NCBI GenBank assembly: GCA_942159475.1 | Contig: OW804097.1 | Coordinates: 38,762,298-38,826,297 of the forward strand | Direction: 5' to 3' | DNA from: Sthenelais limicola | Lineage: Eukaryota > Annelida > Polychaeta > Phyllodocida > Sigalionidae | DNA length: 64,000 nucleotides | Shown: positions 1 through 13,229 of the stretch, in pieces | Position numbering within the stretch: position 1 is the stretch's first letter | Layout: the number at the start of each line of letters is the position of its first letter | Notes under the pieces: model-generated | Databases searched by the model: none | Seen by the model: the letters and a program-made list of their open reading frames with translations, nothing else | What the model was told of the DNA's origin: nothing | Program-made: the position numbers and the translations under genes

Positions 1-642
1 TGTATGCCCTTAACCTTAACCTTCCCAATGCACACACGAAGTGTGCTGTGCAACACCAAAACCGCGTTTTCAGTGTGAATTCGCACTCTGACGCGCGATA
101 TATGCTCTCCCGGCGCAGTCACACCTTGCCTTGCTACCCATTCAGGACACGGCGCGGCTGCTATATAGCGATATAGCATGCATACAACGAAACATATCGC
201 ATTCAGATGTTACTCTTTCTTAGGAGGTGTAGCTCTTAGAAAATCAAGCCAGAACCCAGGGTTACTTTTGTGAAAATATTAAAATGCTGGAATATTGAGA
301 ATCAGTAGAATGTCAATGAAATATGACAGCCATTTTGCATTACATTTTGCATTACCTTCACTGGAAGTTGCTAACATGTCTGTATGATACATTCAGCTTT
401 TCGTTGTTTATTGTTTTTATTTGAATTAACATTCTATTGAGTTATATTAATCAATATAAACATGTTATTCTTTATGGTTCCCGAAGTATACATGTTGGAG
501 GTCTTCCAAAACCTAGTGTGTGAGAATAGGGACACTTAATGACATTTTGTCAAACAGCAAACACACATGAAGTGTTAAGAAATTAAAGTGTAAATAGCCA
601 CATAATTATTACATAGAACATTATCCTGTTACTTATAAACGT

Positions 643-668
643 ATATATACATATATATTATATATATA

Positions 669-707
<39 letters not shown>
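643..707. repeat. AT dinucleotide microsatellite
   Basis: About 65 bp of TA repeats with two interruptions. Confidence 0.95.
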
Positions 708-710
<3 letters not shown>

Positions 711-1450
711 AAAGGAAGGCTACAGACAAGAACCATGTAATACTAGTATCTTTGCAATATTGTTGAAGGGTCGTTATTAACACTTTACACCGCATATATA
801 CTGGTCCATTTGTATATATACAATTATGTAATATACATTGTTAATAACGAGTCTTGTATATGTAAGGTTAATTCGCAAATTCTACAGAGTGGCAACTGAT
901 ACAGAACATGTCCACACCACGGATAATGTGTACGAGGATGCTATACTCTTCACAATAAATCAGTTTTAGTTCTACACAATAAATCGGTTCGATCTCAGAT
1001 CTCCAACACATAACACGTATAGACTTGCATGTACATGTGCAAATGACAAGAGAAAGCACTCGGGTGACCTGGCACATTTAATGCACCGAATTCACCAATG
1101 TAGCACACCCAAGTAAAACCTCCGATGAGTTATGGATCATTCATTCACAATAGCCTTTGTTAGGCCACTCTTTCTGACACAACAAACCATTTAGCCCTAA
1201 TGTACATCAGTAGTGACTCCAGAACAGGGGATATCCAGCGGGTTCCTTCCCCCAGTCTAAAGTATAGGAATGATAGATATGAGTATTGCATTTTAAAAAG
1301 TGATTTCCCTTCGATAAATTATATCATTGATAATTAGTGTATTGACAAAAGAACCATTAATTTATGTATTACTCCAATAGAATAGATTAATTGGATATGT
1401 CTGAAGGTTATCGAAGAAAGCAGTTTAGCATTACCCTTCTGTTTCCTTTA

Positions 1451-1549
1451 CCCCCCCCCCCCCCTCAGCCGCCAGTCCCACATTAGCCTCCCTGTCCTCC
1501 TCATGAGTCCCACTCTACACCTCCCCGCCCCCGCCCCCGCCCCCGCCCT
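1451..1549. repeat. C-rich tracts with G-quadruplex potential on the minus strand
   Basis: A run of 14 C at 1451-1464 and repeats of CCCCCG at 1522-1549. The minus strand therefore has several G5 runs spaced by single bases. Confidence 0.8.
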
Positions 1550-2132
1550 CAGTTAACCTTACTGCCCCTCCCGTCCCTTCAGTCCCTCCATGATTTGCCC
1601 TCGGTTCCCTCACTTCCCCACTATTCCCCCTGAGTTCCCTCAAGTCTCCCTCAGGTCCCTGCACCCCGAATTACATCTTTCTTTTGACATCCCCCACCTT
1701 CCCAACCCATCCCATAAGGGGACTTCTCCATACCCCAATACATTATTAGAACCTCCGGTACATTTCCCTTACGAGGCGTCCTTATGTGACAGTAACGGCC
1801 TTTTTTCTCATTTTCCTATAAATAGCAGGAAATGTACATGTGGGCTTGAAGGCTTTTTACAGCGAGCCAATGAATACGCTTCAGTAGTTCAGTACTGGCA
1901 CAAGAACCTATATATAAAGATTCGTGCCATGAAACATGTGGAATAGGTCACAAACACCAGGGCACTCAGTCAGATTGATATAACATGAAACCCAAATAGT
2001 TGCCTCTTATTTTAGTTTGTCTAGAAAGTATCCGCGCGAGAATTTGTGTTGTGTAGGCGTACGGTAACTGCTTGGTTGGTTAGTTTAGTAGAATATTTTC
2101 CGGCCGCTGTATTTGTTATATCGTTGGTAATA

Positions 2133-2342
2133 ATGAAAGCTTTTAAAATTATGGTTTCGGCGACTGCAGAGCCGGGGGACCCGGCTAAACTTGGCCACTG
2201 GGAACGAGTTGACTCGGTGTTTTGCCGAATTCTGCAGGCGTCTGGCTTCGCAGACCCTGCAGACAATGATACTTTAGCAGAAGAATCGATATTTCGTTAC
2301 CTTTTTAATGGAATAATCGCAGAGTTTCTACATGGAATATGA
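2133..2342 (+). CDS. Possible short open frame or exon, unknown
   Basis: From the ATG at 2133 the frame reads about 69 codons with balanced composition (GHWERVDSVFCRILQASGFA, TLAEESIFRYLF). This is unlike the low-complexity translations nearby. There is no recognisable family, no splice context that decides it and no neighbour. It could be a gene, an exon or a chance frame. The start is arbitrary; the frame is open back to 2046. Confidence 0.2.
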   Translation: MKAFKIMVSATAEPGDPAKLGHWERVDSVFCRILQASGFADPADNDTLAEESIFRYLFNGIIAEFLHGI

Positions 2343-2954
2343 CAGCAATACATGCACGTGATAATCCTAGGCTAGTTGTTTGTTGTTAGTTGCAAAGACG
2401 GAAGTGTCTGACCGGAAGGAGCGTGCTCAATACACTATGAGAAGCCTTACGTATCATTTCCCATACATTTCAGTCATGTGGCCCAACTTTCACGGTCAGT
2501 CGATCGGCCGATATGCAGTCCCCATTCACGCTAGTGTTAACGTAATTTGAACGAAGATTGTCATTTACTTGTGTGCATTTCGGTTAAACTGACTTAACTC
2601 AAGTATAGCTTTGTTATTTTGCTGGCTATTGATGTGCCTGGATGGATACGTTTGTAGGAAAATGAGTGCGAGAAAGCTTTTGCAGACCCGGGGCCCCCTC
2701 TCTAATAATCGCTGTACATTTATGGCGATGCGTTCGTAGTGTTTCGGAAATAGCATCCGCTTATCGAAATAAGCGCTTGGGCATCCGTTCGTCCAGATAC
2801 GAAAATCTATAGGTTACATACATGTATACATATATTTTCGTAGGGTTTGCCATTTTCGATATCTTTATAACAGTTAATAGTAACAGATGTAACTTGAAGA
2901 TAGTTCAGATATTGAATAACATTCCTGCATGGATAAACATTTAGTATACAAAGC

Positions 2955-3800
2955 TCAAGAAGGGTTTTTTTGTCAGGCATGTTCTGGGAATCTCTGCATG
3001 ATCTCCCCAGCTGTTTTTCTATTCTTTACAATTCCGTCAGCTCTGTGTGGTTATATGCGGTTTGTGAAGACATCTGGGGTGAAAATGTGATTTTGAAGCC
3101 CTTTTTAATCAGGATATCCACACTCTATTTATAGCCTGGGAAAGCCCCTGTTGGGAACCAGAAGAGATTTAGGTCATGCCTCTCTGTCCCACCAATCAAG
3201 ACAATGTGGGATTCCCTAGCAACGCATCTCACAAGAGTCCCTGGCAACGTGTCTTGCATTCTTGGCAACATGTCCCATCACATGACTGCCTCTTGAACAA
3301 AAAAACGTAATGAGGTTATCCCTTCAATGCACCATGGGACCATCCACATCCCTGATAACGCAGGGATTGGAGGGGGAGGGAGAGAGTGTAGAAGAGGGAG
3401 AGAGTGGGAGAATCGGAGAGGGGTAGGGAAGGAGAAAAAGGTATGAGAGACAGAGAAGAGGGGGAGGGAAACGAGGGGAAGGAGAGGGTGCAGGACGGAG
3501 ACGGGAGGGGAGGGAGGGGGAGGGGAGAGTGAAGAAGAGGGAGAGGGTGGGGAAATCGGGGAGGGAAAAAGATATGATGGACAGAAAAGAGGGGGAGGGA
3601 AAATAGGGTGTAGGAGAGGAAAGGGGGAGGGGAGAGAGGGGGAGGGAGGGAGGGAAAGCAGGGAGAGGGAGAGTGAAGAAGAGGGGAGGAAGAGGTTGGG
3701 GGAATTGGAGAGGGGAGGGGAGGGGTAAAAGGTATGAGAGACAGAAGAGGGGGAGGGAAAAGAGGGGGAGGGGGAAGTATGGGAGAGAGGGGGACCATCC
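2955..3800 (+). repeat. Polypurine-core repeat element, copy 1
   Basis: The 5' part (2955-3160) contains TTGTCAGGCATGTTCTGGGA and TGGGGTGAAAATGTGATTTT. It is followed by about 430 bp of almost pure A/G (3360-3795). The same parts occur inverted at 34196-34822. Proline/serine-rich open frames on the minus strand are products of the C/T run. Bases 3180-3355 (GGCAAC repeats) are present only in this copy. Confidence 0.7.
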
Positions 3801-4455
3801 ATCATTTCACATCAGTTAAAAACATTTTAAAAATAGACGTGATTTGGCTGAAGTCAAAATTAATTACAATGAAAGAACCATTGGAGACAGTAACTTAGGT
3901 ATGGATTATAATCTGGAAGTTTGATTTTAGCATTAAGTTTCCGATTTGAGACAGTTTGCTCACATTTCAACCATGTGTTAGATCCTTATGTCAGTAATCT
4001 ATACTCTTGGGCATTTGTGTACTAAATTAGTGTATCTGGAGTATTTAAGCTCTTAGTTATTATAGAATATAGAACAGACGGAAAGACGGTAAGACGGAAG
4101 GACGGAGAGACCCGCCCAGAGATGTCTGTTTGAAGTCAAATGTGCTGCATCATATTAAAGTTGGTTGCACCACATCACCTGGATTGGACTATGGTACATC
4201 TAAACATAAATCTTCTGATTTTTATTTTTATTTATATAACCAAACCCTCCATCATGGTTTGAGGACAGGCTTTATGAGAGAGTTAGAAGCCTGTTCCTAC
4301 ATTACCATATATAGTTGTAAACAATAGCAAATGAAATCGAAATAGCTACATAAATATCAACTTCCACTTAATTACTGCTTTGTATTGACCGTGTTTTTCG
4401 TCGGACCTGTGAATTCCTATGGAATATCCAGTTATTTTTTTCGATAAGATGTCCC

Positions 4456-4656
4456 TCAAAACGGCTCCACAATATCAATCTCAACAATTTCCGTCATACC
4501 CAGTAGCCATTGCAACATTTCTATTACCATAGCCATATTTTTAACATTAACTGACCTAGCTTTCAACGCACTGGCCTCTCGAAGGGCCTTTAATTTAAGA
4601 AGGCCCGCCTCCATAAAAGCTTTCTTCCTTCTCATTTCATGAAATCCAGTTTCCAC
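4456..4656 (-). pseudogene. Possible retroelement-derived coding fragment
   Basis: A 66-codon charged helical frame (MRRKKAFMEAGLLKLKALRE). Upstream, on the same strand beyond two stops, a similar charged stretch (AAERERAVEKKR) continues. It looks coiled-coil-like and could be a decayed gag-type remnant. No motif fixes identity. Confidence 0.25.
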
Positions 4657-5138
4657 TAAAAGCCCTTTAACTTAGGGTCACTGGGGCACTCTCGCAGTAA
4701 TTTCAAGGTTGACTAGGCGTTTCTTCTCCACTGCTCTCTCTCTTTCCGCAGCTTGCATATTCGATTAAGTATAGTCTACCCCATATAACTTGGTCACAGT
4801 AAAAAAGCACATTCATATGAGATGGATATTATTAATAGAATTCTTGCAATGTTTTAGATTACTAGATTGTATTACGCGGAGAGTTGGAAATTAACTACTG
4901 TATGATTATATTTTAAAATATTATAACTGAAGGATGAATGTCCATGAATGTAAGTGGTAATCATCTTTTTTTTTATTTGGTTTTGTTTTTGGCTGAGAAA
5001 AGCTACGTGTTTTGTTATGAGACATTACGTAACATCGCATAACTTCATTATATGTATATCAATTATTAATTATCACCCATGTTTGAGGCCATTGAACCTG
5101 AATGAATATCTATTAAATCTAATATAAATCTAACCTGA

Positions 5139-5360
5139 GGAGCGGCGGCATAGCAGTTGGTGGTCCAAGGTGCTGGTGTTTGACTCTGATGCTTGTCAGT
5201 GTTGAGGGTTCAAACCCAGCTGTGGACCCCATTTCTCCTCCACCTCATTCTGAGTGTGTCATCAAAGGCCTGTCATGTGTATGGCTGTCTGTGGTATTAT
5301 ATATGTACGTTAAAGACCCATCGTTCACGTTTGAAAAGGGTTAATAGCACCCATAAGCGT
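5139..5360 (+). repeat. tRNA-derived SINE
   Basis: An A-box-like TAGCAGTTGGTGG and a perfect B-box palindrome GGGTTCAAACCC (5206-5217) are followed by a body with GTACGTTAAAGACCC. The body phrase is common in invertebrate SINEs as I recall. No tail or target duplication defined. Confidence 0.55.
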
Positions 5361-6779
5361 GTTTCTTCTCAACTATAGATGGTAATACACTATCTCGGGT
5401 GATAGTGAAAGATCGGTTATGGAGCTGAGCTAAACAGCCCGGTAAAACACCATACATCGTACACAGTTACAGAAAAGAAAGTGACACCGGAGCCTTATCT
5501 TCATCTGACTCTGACATGGGCACCATGTCCTAATATCAAGTTACCAAGTGATACGGAACAAACATTAACCAAAATAGAACCAGGACTTGACTTAAGCTTA
5601 AAATGTATCTTTATTTTGACAAACAATCCCAGAGCTTTCATAAAATTAGTAGCAGAGTTATTTGGTTTGGAAACATTTCATATTTTAAAGAGGATGCATC
5701 TGTCAATACAGCATGTACAGTCTAGGCTCAGAGCCTCTCAAAACAGATAACACTGCTATATTAATGTTTCGTGAGATATACCTATTATATAGTTTGATCG
5801 AAACGTTGATCATAGTGACACATCATCAGAGATTACATTTACACATGAATGGGTTAACCGTGATTACCTATAGATCATATCATGGGCGGTTCCCACATAT
5901 CCGCATAGTTCCACATTTCCATTCGTCCACAAGGCTAACACTCATAATAAATACTGCACGAAATTAGCCATTAGTTCCTGTTAATTGTGCAGGCAACAAC
6001 ACATTTAACATGAACTTGTTATCTTACTGCATGAAATTGGCCATTGCAAAATGTGAATTGTGTTGCATACTGTTTATTATAGGGACGCTGAGATGACAAT
6101 AATTAATAAAGTGATGAGTTAGAGACGAACTTAAGCTTTTAACGGGTATTGCCTAATTTAACTGCTAAAGGTGTTGGGTAAAACTAAATGCCCTGACAAA
6201 TCATGCTCGATGATTTAAATTGAAATGGACGTATTTCAACATATCTTACATGTTTAGGTAGTATGATGTCTTCTCCTTCTTCTTGAACCACACTTACACA
6301 TTATGACTGTCAGAAGGTGGGAAAGGACAGAATATCCATCTGTACTGTTTCAGGTATGGTGATTTGGGAAGGAGGAACTGATAATACTGCATATATTTAC
6401 GTGATACTTCTAGTGTTAATTCTCCTCTCACTGGTCTCAGAAGTATAGCCGCAGATATACAATGACCTTTGTGAGAGTTGGAGATGCCATGAGAAAATCT
6501 AATGGTATACGTGGCAGACTGTCGATTATCCCCCAAATTGTGAAGACAACACAAGATACTTTTAGTGTAAGACCAAATTAATTGTGGCTCTTGACCGGTC
6601 AGATCTGCATGATCGAGCAACTTTTTACATCTGAATGTGTATACAATATCTAGGCAGTTGAGGAATATCTTTTATCAACAATGTTATTATTAGTAAATTA
6701 TTATCATTTATAATTTGTATTCAATATGCCTAGTAACATAGACTGGTGTATAACGGCAAATAACCACTGAACCACTTAA

Positions 6780-7760
6780 GAAGATTCTAATCCTCTTAAT
6801 ACATTACCATTTATACTGGAGAGAGTGTTCTATAGCGAATGGAAAGGCAGTAATTAAAGAGGAACATCACGGAGGGAATAGCCTTGGTATTGAAGGAACA
6901 AGCATTCGGACGGTATGTAATTGGAACTTATAATGGCTGTTTTCAGGAGCTAGCTGTAATTTGGGTCACCTTGCCTGTAGAGTGGTAATTCCTAGAATTG
7001 AGTTAGGGAAGTGATGTGCTAATCAACATTAGGATATATGTTAAGCTTCTCAATACACTACCATCCCTTCTTCGGATATCTTCCTTTCATAGCAAATGAA
7101 AGAGACAGCAACAGCAGCCATTTAGGAGAATATTTGATTAAAAATATTTTAATCAGTAGTCAACATTACATCAATTTAGACGCTCTTCTTAGAAGGTCTT
7201 GATGAAAAATATAGTTTTCATTTACTTCGTTTTACTTTCAGAAAAGGAAAAGGCATTGGAAAGTGAGAAAGGTAATCAAGGGAAGAAGATGGGATTAAAG
7301 GAATACGCTTTTAGTGAGCTGGCCCATTGCTGGTTAAGATCTGCAGAATTGTATTCAATCTGGATCATCTTCCCTATCTAGAAAATTCTGTGACTATTGA
7401 GGTAGACGAATACGATTCCTGATGTTACAAATCGAGGTGACTGGCGTGCTATATATATATATATTTATATAAGGACAGACAGCAAACAGTTCATCGTGTT
7501 ATCATTTATTTTAAAACTTGTTGTCAGTAATCTCAAAACCAGTTTGGAATATCCTAAGCCTTCTCTTGATACAATATCATCCTTTCTGCTGATATTTTCC
7601 TTCCATACAGCAATGGAAAAGACAGTAATTTACTAGAGAGAGACTATATTATGGAGGGAAGAGGCCTGAGATATAGAAGGGAAAAGCAATGTAAGGCCAG
7701 ATTTGCCATTTGTAGGGCTCGCTATTGGCGTAATATAGAGAAATAGGATCCTCTAGCTAA
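6780..7760. repeat. Diverged local repeat, about three copies
   Basis: Copies near 6790-6960, 7045-7130 and 7555-7730 share CAATACACTACCATCC-like and AATGGAAAAGACAGTAAT-like phrases, then GGAGGGAA. A related tail (AATGTAAGGCCA) is at 9715. Non-coding. Confidence 0.5.
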
Positions 7761-8017
7761 TTGGATAGAGTGTGGCTTAGTGCTTCACCTTACCCACTGA
7801 GACGCCGATATGTGGCCACGTGACTACATGAGATGCTACCAGGTCACCATGGTGACACGTTCCATACTATAGATCTGCGTCATGAGGTATGGTCTGGGAA
7901 TAAATAGAAGTGTTTCATGCCACAATGTTCCTGTTTGGCGGTGGGGTGGGGATAAAGTTTCAAATATGTGCTAGCATATTGTACCAGGATTCCATACCCT
8001 GGAGCATTTATTATACA

Positions 8018-8137
8018 AAATGGCACGATGTAGGTTTATAATTAGGTCGAGACGAGCTGAAGATCAGAACGAGTCCAAAGGGGGCGAGTTCTGTTCTGCT
8101 CAATGAGACCCGATTATAAACATACATTGTGCCATTT
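8018..8137. repeat. Imperfect hairpin element
   Basis: Arms 8018-8048 and 8107-8137 (AAATGGCACGATGTAGGTTT; complement AAATGGCACAATGTATGTTT), with a loop of about 58 bp. Confidence 0.65.
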
Positions 8138-8897
8138 GGTAATCATTACATAATGATTTGTAAATTTATTTGTTATATTTACTTCATTAGTACTGTATTT
8201 CTTGCCAAATTATCGGAACTATGCCTGAAAAATTTCGAAACATGCAAGCGAATGCTAGACAGCAGCCCCTAATGATGTGACAACATGAACCAATCAAATT
8301 AGATCAAATGGGGTCACGTGTTACCATGACAAGCGTAGCAACTCAAATAGCACATAGGTGCTATTTGACTTTTCAATACTAAGCACCCCTGAATCACGCC
8401 CTCAAAATCACATACACGTATGTAATAAAATCACAGAGAGTATTGGAAGCATATTTAAGGATTTAAATGCTCAGAGTTATTTAATTTGGCAGATTGTAAA
8501 ACTCTTGAAGGTGCGAAATGATCGTATTTTAATAGGTGGGCCAGGTAGTCTTATCGATGTTTCCTTATTTCATTCACAAGATTTCGCCCGTAGACTGGGC
8601 TTCATCAGGTGATGGTTCACTATACTGTCAGACTGTAAAACTGTCAGACAGATGACAGTTGGAGGAGAGTATCGCTGTTTTCCTAGTGCATCTAATGTAT
8701 GAATAGGTATGATACTTCACAAATATTCTGCTAAATTCAGGTCATAGGAATGTATACAATGATACTTCCAGATGAATATTGTCAAAATAGCTAATGTAGC
8801 CACTTTAAGAAATTGCCGATCCAGCAAATGGGCATTTGGCTATATAAGGTTCGACCCAACTTATAAAACTCGCTTGGAGGTTTCAAACTATAAATAG

Positions 8898-9480
8898 AGA
8901 GAATGGGATGAGCCAGCAATAATAAAAAAATTATTGGACGAGATTCGTCCACATAAGCACAATGCCATAGGTCGAGTGCTTATGTGGACGAATCAAGTCC
9001 AATAGATTTTCGATTATTGCCGGCGAGTTCCATTCTATATTTATTATATGTGCATAACATTTGATCATAATAGTTATGTCATCAGATATCACTGAAAAAA
9101 TATTAAAGAAGCACAGAGAGCCCCGGTGCCCCGCTGACAGCCCCACTGACAGCCCCGCTGACAGCCTTGTTAGTAGGCCTACTTATATTGTTGAATTAAA
9201 ACGTTCATATTGTGGCCATTTCTTAAGCTACATTGATAAAACTTATATCATTCAATCATTTAATGATATGGTTTTTATCATGTACTTCTATAATCATAGT
9301 ACCAGAATCACGGGTGGATTACCGATCACAGGGATTGTTTACATGCTTCGTGGAGAGCCAAAGCTCCGCAAAGCATATCAACAGAGCTATTTTTAGACAA
9401 CTATATTTTTATAGGACGCGTCCTATATGAATATTTTTATAGCACTTCACTTATAGCACCTCTCATTTAGCATGCGCATA
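8898..9480 (+). mobile_element. Hairpin-ended non-autonomous element, copy 1
   Basis: Begins with an imperfect palindrome (8898-9037; inner arms 8933-8960 and 8976-9003). Sequence shared with 35255-35891 in the opposite orientation follows: GATATCACTGAAAAA(A/G)TATT, AAAACGTTCATAT, GGCCATTTCTTAAGCTACA, GGTGGATTACCGATC, and the palindrome ATAGGACGCGTCCTAT with TATAGCACCTCTCAT at the far end. It contains a short 15-bp tandem repeat (GCCCCGCTGACA, 9129-9166). Open frames are small and not conserved between copies. Confidence 0.7.
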
Positions 9481-10395
9481 TAATAAACAAACTTTCATGT
9501 TTAGCATATGAATTGTCAAATTTCAATTCCTAGGTATCATATAACACCAGTCAATCTTTCTCACATTTCTTCCAATGTATATTTTATTCTACCAGGTTGG
9601 ACTGTATGATTACCTTTGCCATCGCATTTGAGCCCGGATCAGCAGCATTCTCCTGTTCTTCCCAGAGCTATATATGCTTACATGTATAACGATAATGTGC
9701 AATGAAATGTAAGGCCAATTTAAGAGAACCTATTGGCAAGAAATTCGTAATACAGAAATACAACACTAAGATCATTACACCTTTGACAACGATACAGTAC
9801 ACACGTGAAGTGTATCTTACATTACATTTTATTTAGCGGTTAATTACCTTTTCCAATCGTGAATACGGCTGAAAAATATTGTTATATAAAAAGAAATATC
9901 AGTGACAATAATAATATCTACCATTGATCATTATGATGACAAGTAATCAATTTGATAATAACCTGTCAACTTCTCAATTTGATAAGCTGACCTTTACAGA
10001 CGTGCGATTTACAATTTGATAAACTGACCTTTACAGACATGCGAATGGTCCAAGAGAAGGGGGTTAGAAAATAAGGCCCATAGACACTGCAATACTGAGA
10101 AATACCTGCACCTATACAACCCATAGTAAGATCTGAGTAATAGCCAACGTGGCGGATCTGGGACTCGTAAAACAAATGGCGGGGGTGGGGGTGGCGGCGG
10201 GCTTCAGAGTAAGTAAAACTAGATGACTATATATAGTATATAATTATATGCTCTAAACATCCCCTAAATAATTTACTCTTCCACTTTGTATTTTCTCTAG
10301 CTGAATTTTTAACTTTTAAAGACATATTAAGAATCCATTTGCTCTGGGTTGAACAGTCGTTTTAGACAAGGATGTCTCAGGTCCTTCAATTCCCA

Positions 10396-10613
10396 CGTGG
10401 GTAAAATTGTCAGAAAATGTACATTTGGCAGCTCTACACACACACTGAAAAATGATAAATACAGGTATATCTGAGAATACATTGTATTATTTTGTTTTAA
10501 AATATCTGTTCTGCTATATTAAACTGTATTTTGGATCTCATTCTGTCTTAAATTTGGGTTATTTGAGAGGATTGGTGAAGGTGAATTGTACATTTTCTGA
10601 CGATCTGACCCAC
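10396..10613. mobile_element. Short TIR element (GTGGGTCAGATCGTCAG family), copy 1
   Basis: The left end GTGGGTAAAATTGTCAGAAA and the right end (complement GTGGGTCAGATCGTCAGAAA) form TIRs of about 30 bp. The interior carries TCTTAAATTTGGGTTATTTG, a phrase shared with the copy at 21425-21655. Confidence 0.65.
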
Positions 10614-12659
10614 ATTGTACAATAGATGATAAAAACCCGTAAGGCGACCTTACTGATGATAAACGTTCACCATCCCAGGATTTAGCATCCTACTAACTTA
10701 TTCATTAGTTCCCATCTATAAATCTTCTATAATATAGATTATAATTATGTTACCATGTATGGTAGGATTGTATGGTTTAGGGAAATAATCAGTATGATAT
10801 TTAAGGAGGTCACATTTAATAATAAATAAATAGCAGCATGTGAAAATCCACTCTTGGCAGAAATAGTCAAGTAAGGACATAACAGTATTGCATAACTATC
10901 ATTCCTAACCCAAAATAGTGTACAACATCTCAGTTTGGCGAGTCATCCAGTACCCAGGTTTGACCTTGTCTCGTATTAAGCACGTGCTGAGTGCCTCATA
11001 GGTAATATATTGCTATTGCTATTGCTATATATTGCTACCAAGTATCACCTTATATTATAGACTCAACTTTATATAATAACATATACTACCGTATAAGTGT
11101 ATACATGTATGTAATAGAAATGCCTGGCATTTTAGGATCATTTGCAATGAAGTCCAAATGTTCCTTTATTTCTCAAAACAACATGTTCATAAATTACATT
11201 TTTGGCCCGAGGCTCCTTTTTGTTGTTGTCTTAAAGAGTATGATATAAAGATACAACAAATTGTGAAAATCTAATAATGTTATATTAAGAACTACCAAAG
11301 AAACCTTATGACTTTAAATATATATACTGCGTGTATGAGTGTATCAGGACATCCTTGTAAGCGTACTATTTCGTTTCACATATTATCACTATCTCATACG
11401 TTGTGCATCTGCCAAATTAGAATTCACTCCTTATACAGTAGACACCCAATGTGTAGAGAAATGCTCATTCCTCCCATGCCCCACTCTCACCATTCCCATT
11501 ACGGTACTTGACCCTATGATGTATAGCACGTGATGATGAGAACCTATGAGGTAATCTCTGTACTGCATGACTTATTTATAAGTTCCCATCTATAATACTT
11601 CTCATATATCACATATATGATACATTGTCATGAATACCAGGGTGTTATTTCAATGCTAGACAATGGATATAATCTCATACCCAGTTTTAAAACCCAGTTT
11701 ATGATGTTATGCGGCAATAGCATGCGTCTACACTCTATGTACGCGTCCTGTAGGCAGTAAGCATCAAAGCCCGCTACGGTTAACCCTATGGAAAGCCGCT
11801 GTCTACAAGACGCGTATAGAGTGTATATTGTACTGCATATATTCTCATTGCATTATTCAACATAGGATCGTGTCACAAAAGGCTCTTACGACCCTCTTAA
11901 TTCATGAGTGTGAGGGTTTTAAAGTACGAGTGTTGGTGCACTTAAGGAAGCTAAGATGTCTTTGAGAATAGTCCAACAGAAAATATTGTACAATGGACAA
12001 CGAATGGAAAATCTCCCTTCAGTCCTCCTCTTCCTCCTGCTCCTGCTTCTGGTCCTGGTCCTCCTGCTCCTCTTCCTCTTGTGGCCATAAGGCGGTGCCT
12101 TCCCATCATTCATTGAGCCCCACAGTTAATAAATATTTATTAACTTACGTTTTATCATCTTTATAGTCTGATTATTAGTAGCGAGGTGGGGGAAAATAAA
12201 GCTTTATAGTGGGAGGCTTGGGATTTTTCTTATGGGTTGTAGTAGTAGTGCAAGAATAATTCCAGTGCAGGGAATATAGGAAGGCCTCGCTTATCTGAGT
12301 TCACCTTCTTCATCCTGCACTTCATCTGTCCATTAATTATGGCACCTTGGGTGATGAACGTTCATTATTCCGCCATTCATTATTCCACAGATTTATTCAT
12401 TCCTACGTGTACTTACATTCACATTTATACTGATGAACTCCCAGAGTGGAGATACATATATATGTATAAGCTAGTCTACCAACAAATAAGATAATTAGAC
12501 TTGAGCTGGCATTGGAGAAAAGTTAAACATACTACTAAGGTGACAGTATGTTGGTATTTAACCCCATATTAAATTTCATCTCCCATAGGAATGATATATT
12601 CGCAGAACTTCAATTTGTCGATGCAGTATACATAGGCCTGTAGTAATGACAATTACGTA

Positions 12660-12835
12660 TGGGTCTGGGTGTTAGAAGATCTACAAGCGGCAGCTCTACA
12701 CATTTATTGCATTTTGTTGATTCAGAAAATATGTTCGGTTATTCTGAACCGTATTAAAAAGTGTAAAAATGTCTTAAATTTGCATTATTTCAGAGGCTTG
12801 GTGAAGATGAATTTTACATTTAGTGATGCCATGGC
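12660..12835. mobile_element. Short TIR element (GTGGGTCAGATCGTCAG family), diverged copy 3
   Basis: Matches in order: GCAGCTCTACACA, GTTATTCTGAACCGTATT, TGTCTTAAATTTG and GAGGCTTGGTGAAGATGAAT. The TIRs are barely recognisable. Confidence 0.45.
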
Positions 12836-13117
12836 CCGTTTAGTATGGACACTTGTGGAGACATTGTCCACTATTGTATCTATCGCAATTGTTTTATGCA
12901 ACTGCTAGCGTCTGTAACAGCTAAGGGCTTGGCCAAGATGAAAGATACCTTGACAATTACAGGACATGTATCAGCCGAGGTTCACGCTCATGTGGATTTA
13001 TTATAAGTGTAGCTGGAGATGCTCCAGTAGGGCAACCAATCCACCTTTTGCTCCCTCAAGTCCCAGCTGAGATACTGAGACTATTGGAAAGCATTTGACA
13101 AGTGCATTATCACCACA

Positions 13118-13229
13118 AAGCCAGGGCACGTTATCGAGTTTCGAGTTGTAATCACGAGTACAACATTCAAAATAAGCCAGAGCACGTTATCAAGTTTTGA
13201 GTTGTAATCACGAGTACAACATTCAAAAT
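13118..13229. repeat. 56-bp tandem duplication
   Basis: Two units starting at 13118 and 13174 share GTTGTAATCACGAGTACAAC and ATTCAAAATAA. Confidence 0.85.

Larger units (their letters stand above)
1..2020. other. No gene recognised
   Basis: AT-rich unique-looking DNA apart from the microsatellite (643-707) and C-rich tracts (1451-1549). Open frames here are short and compositionally biased. Confidence 0.6.
3810..8000. other. No gene recognised
   Basis: Apart from the fragment at 4456-4656, the SINE at 5139 and the local repeats at 6780-7760, nothing was identified. Short frames (for example 5481-5750, 6294-6620) show no motif. Confidence 0.55.

Noticed and set aside
3278..3805. Long proline/serine-rich open frames on the minus strand
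   Set aside because: They are translations of a polypurine/polypyrimidine tract. Two registers are open at once and the tract recurs as a repeat at 34.2 kb.
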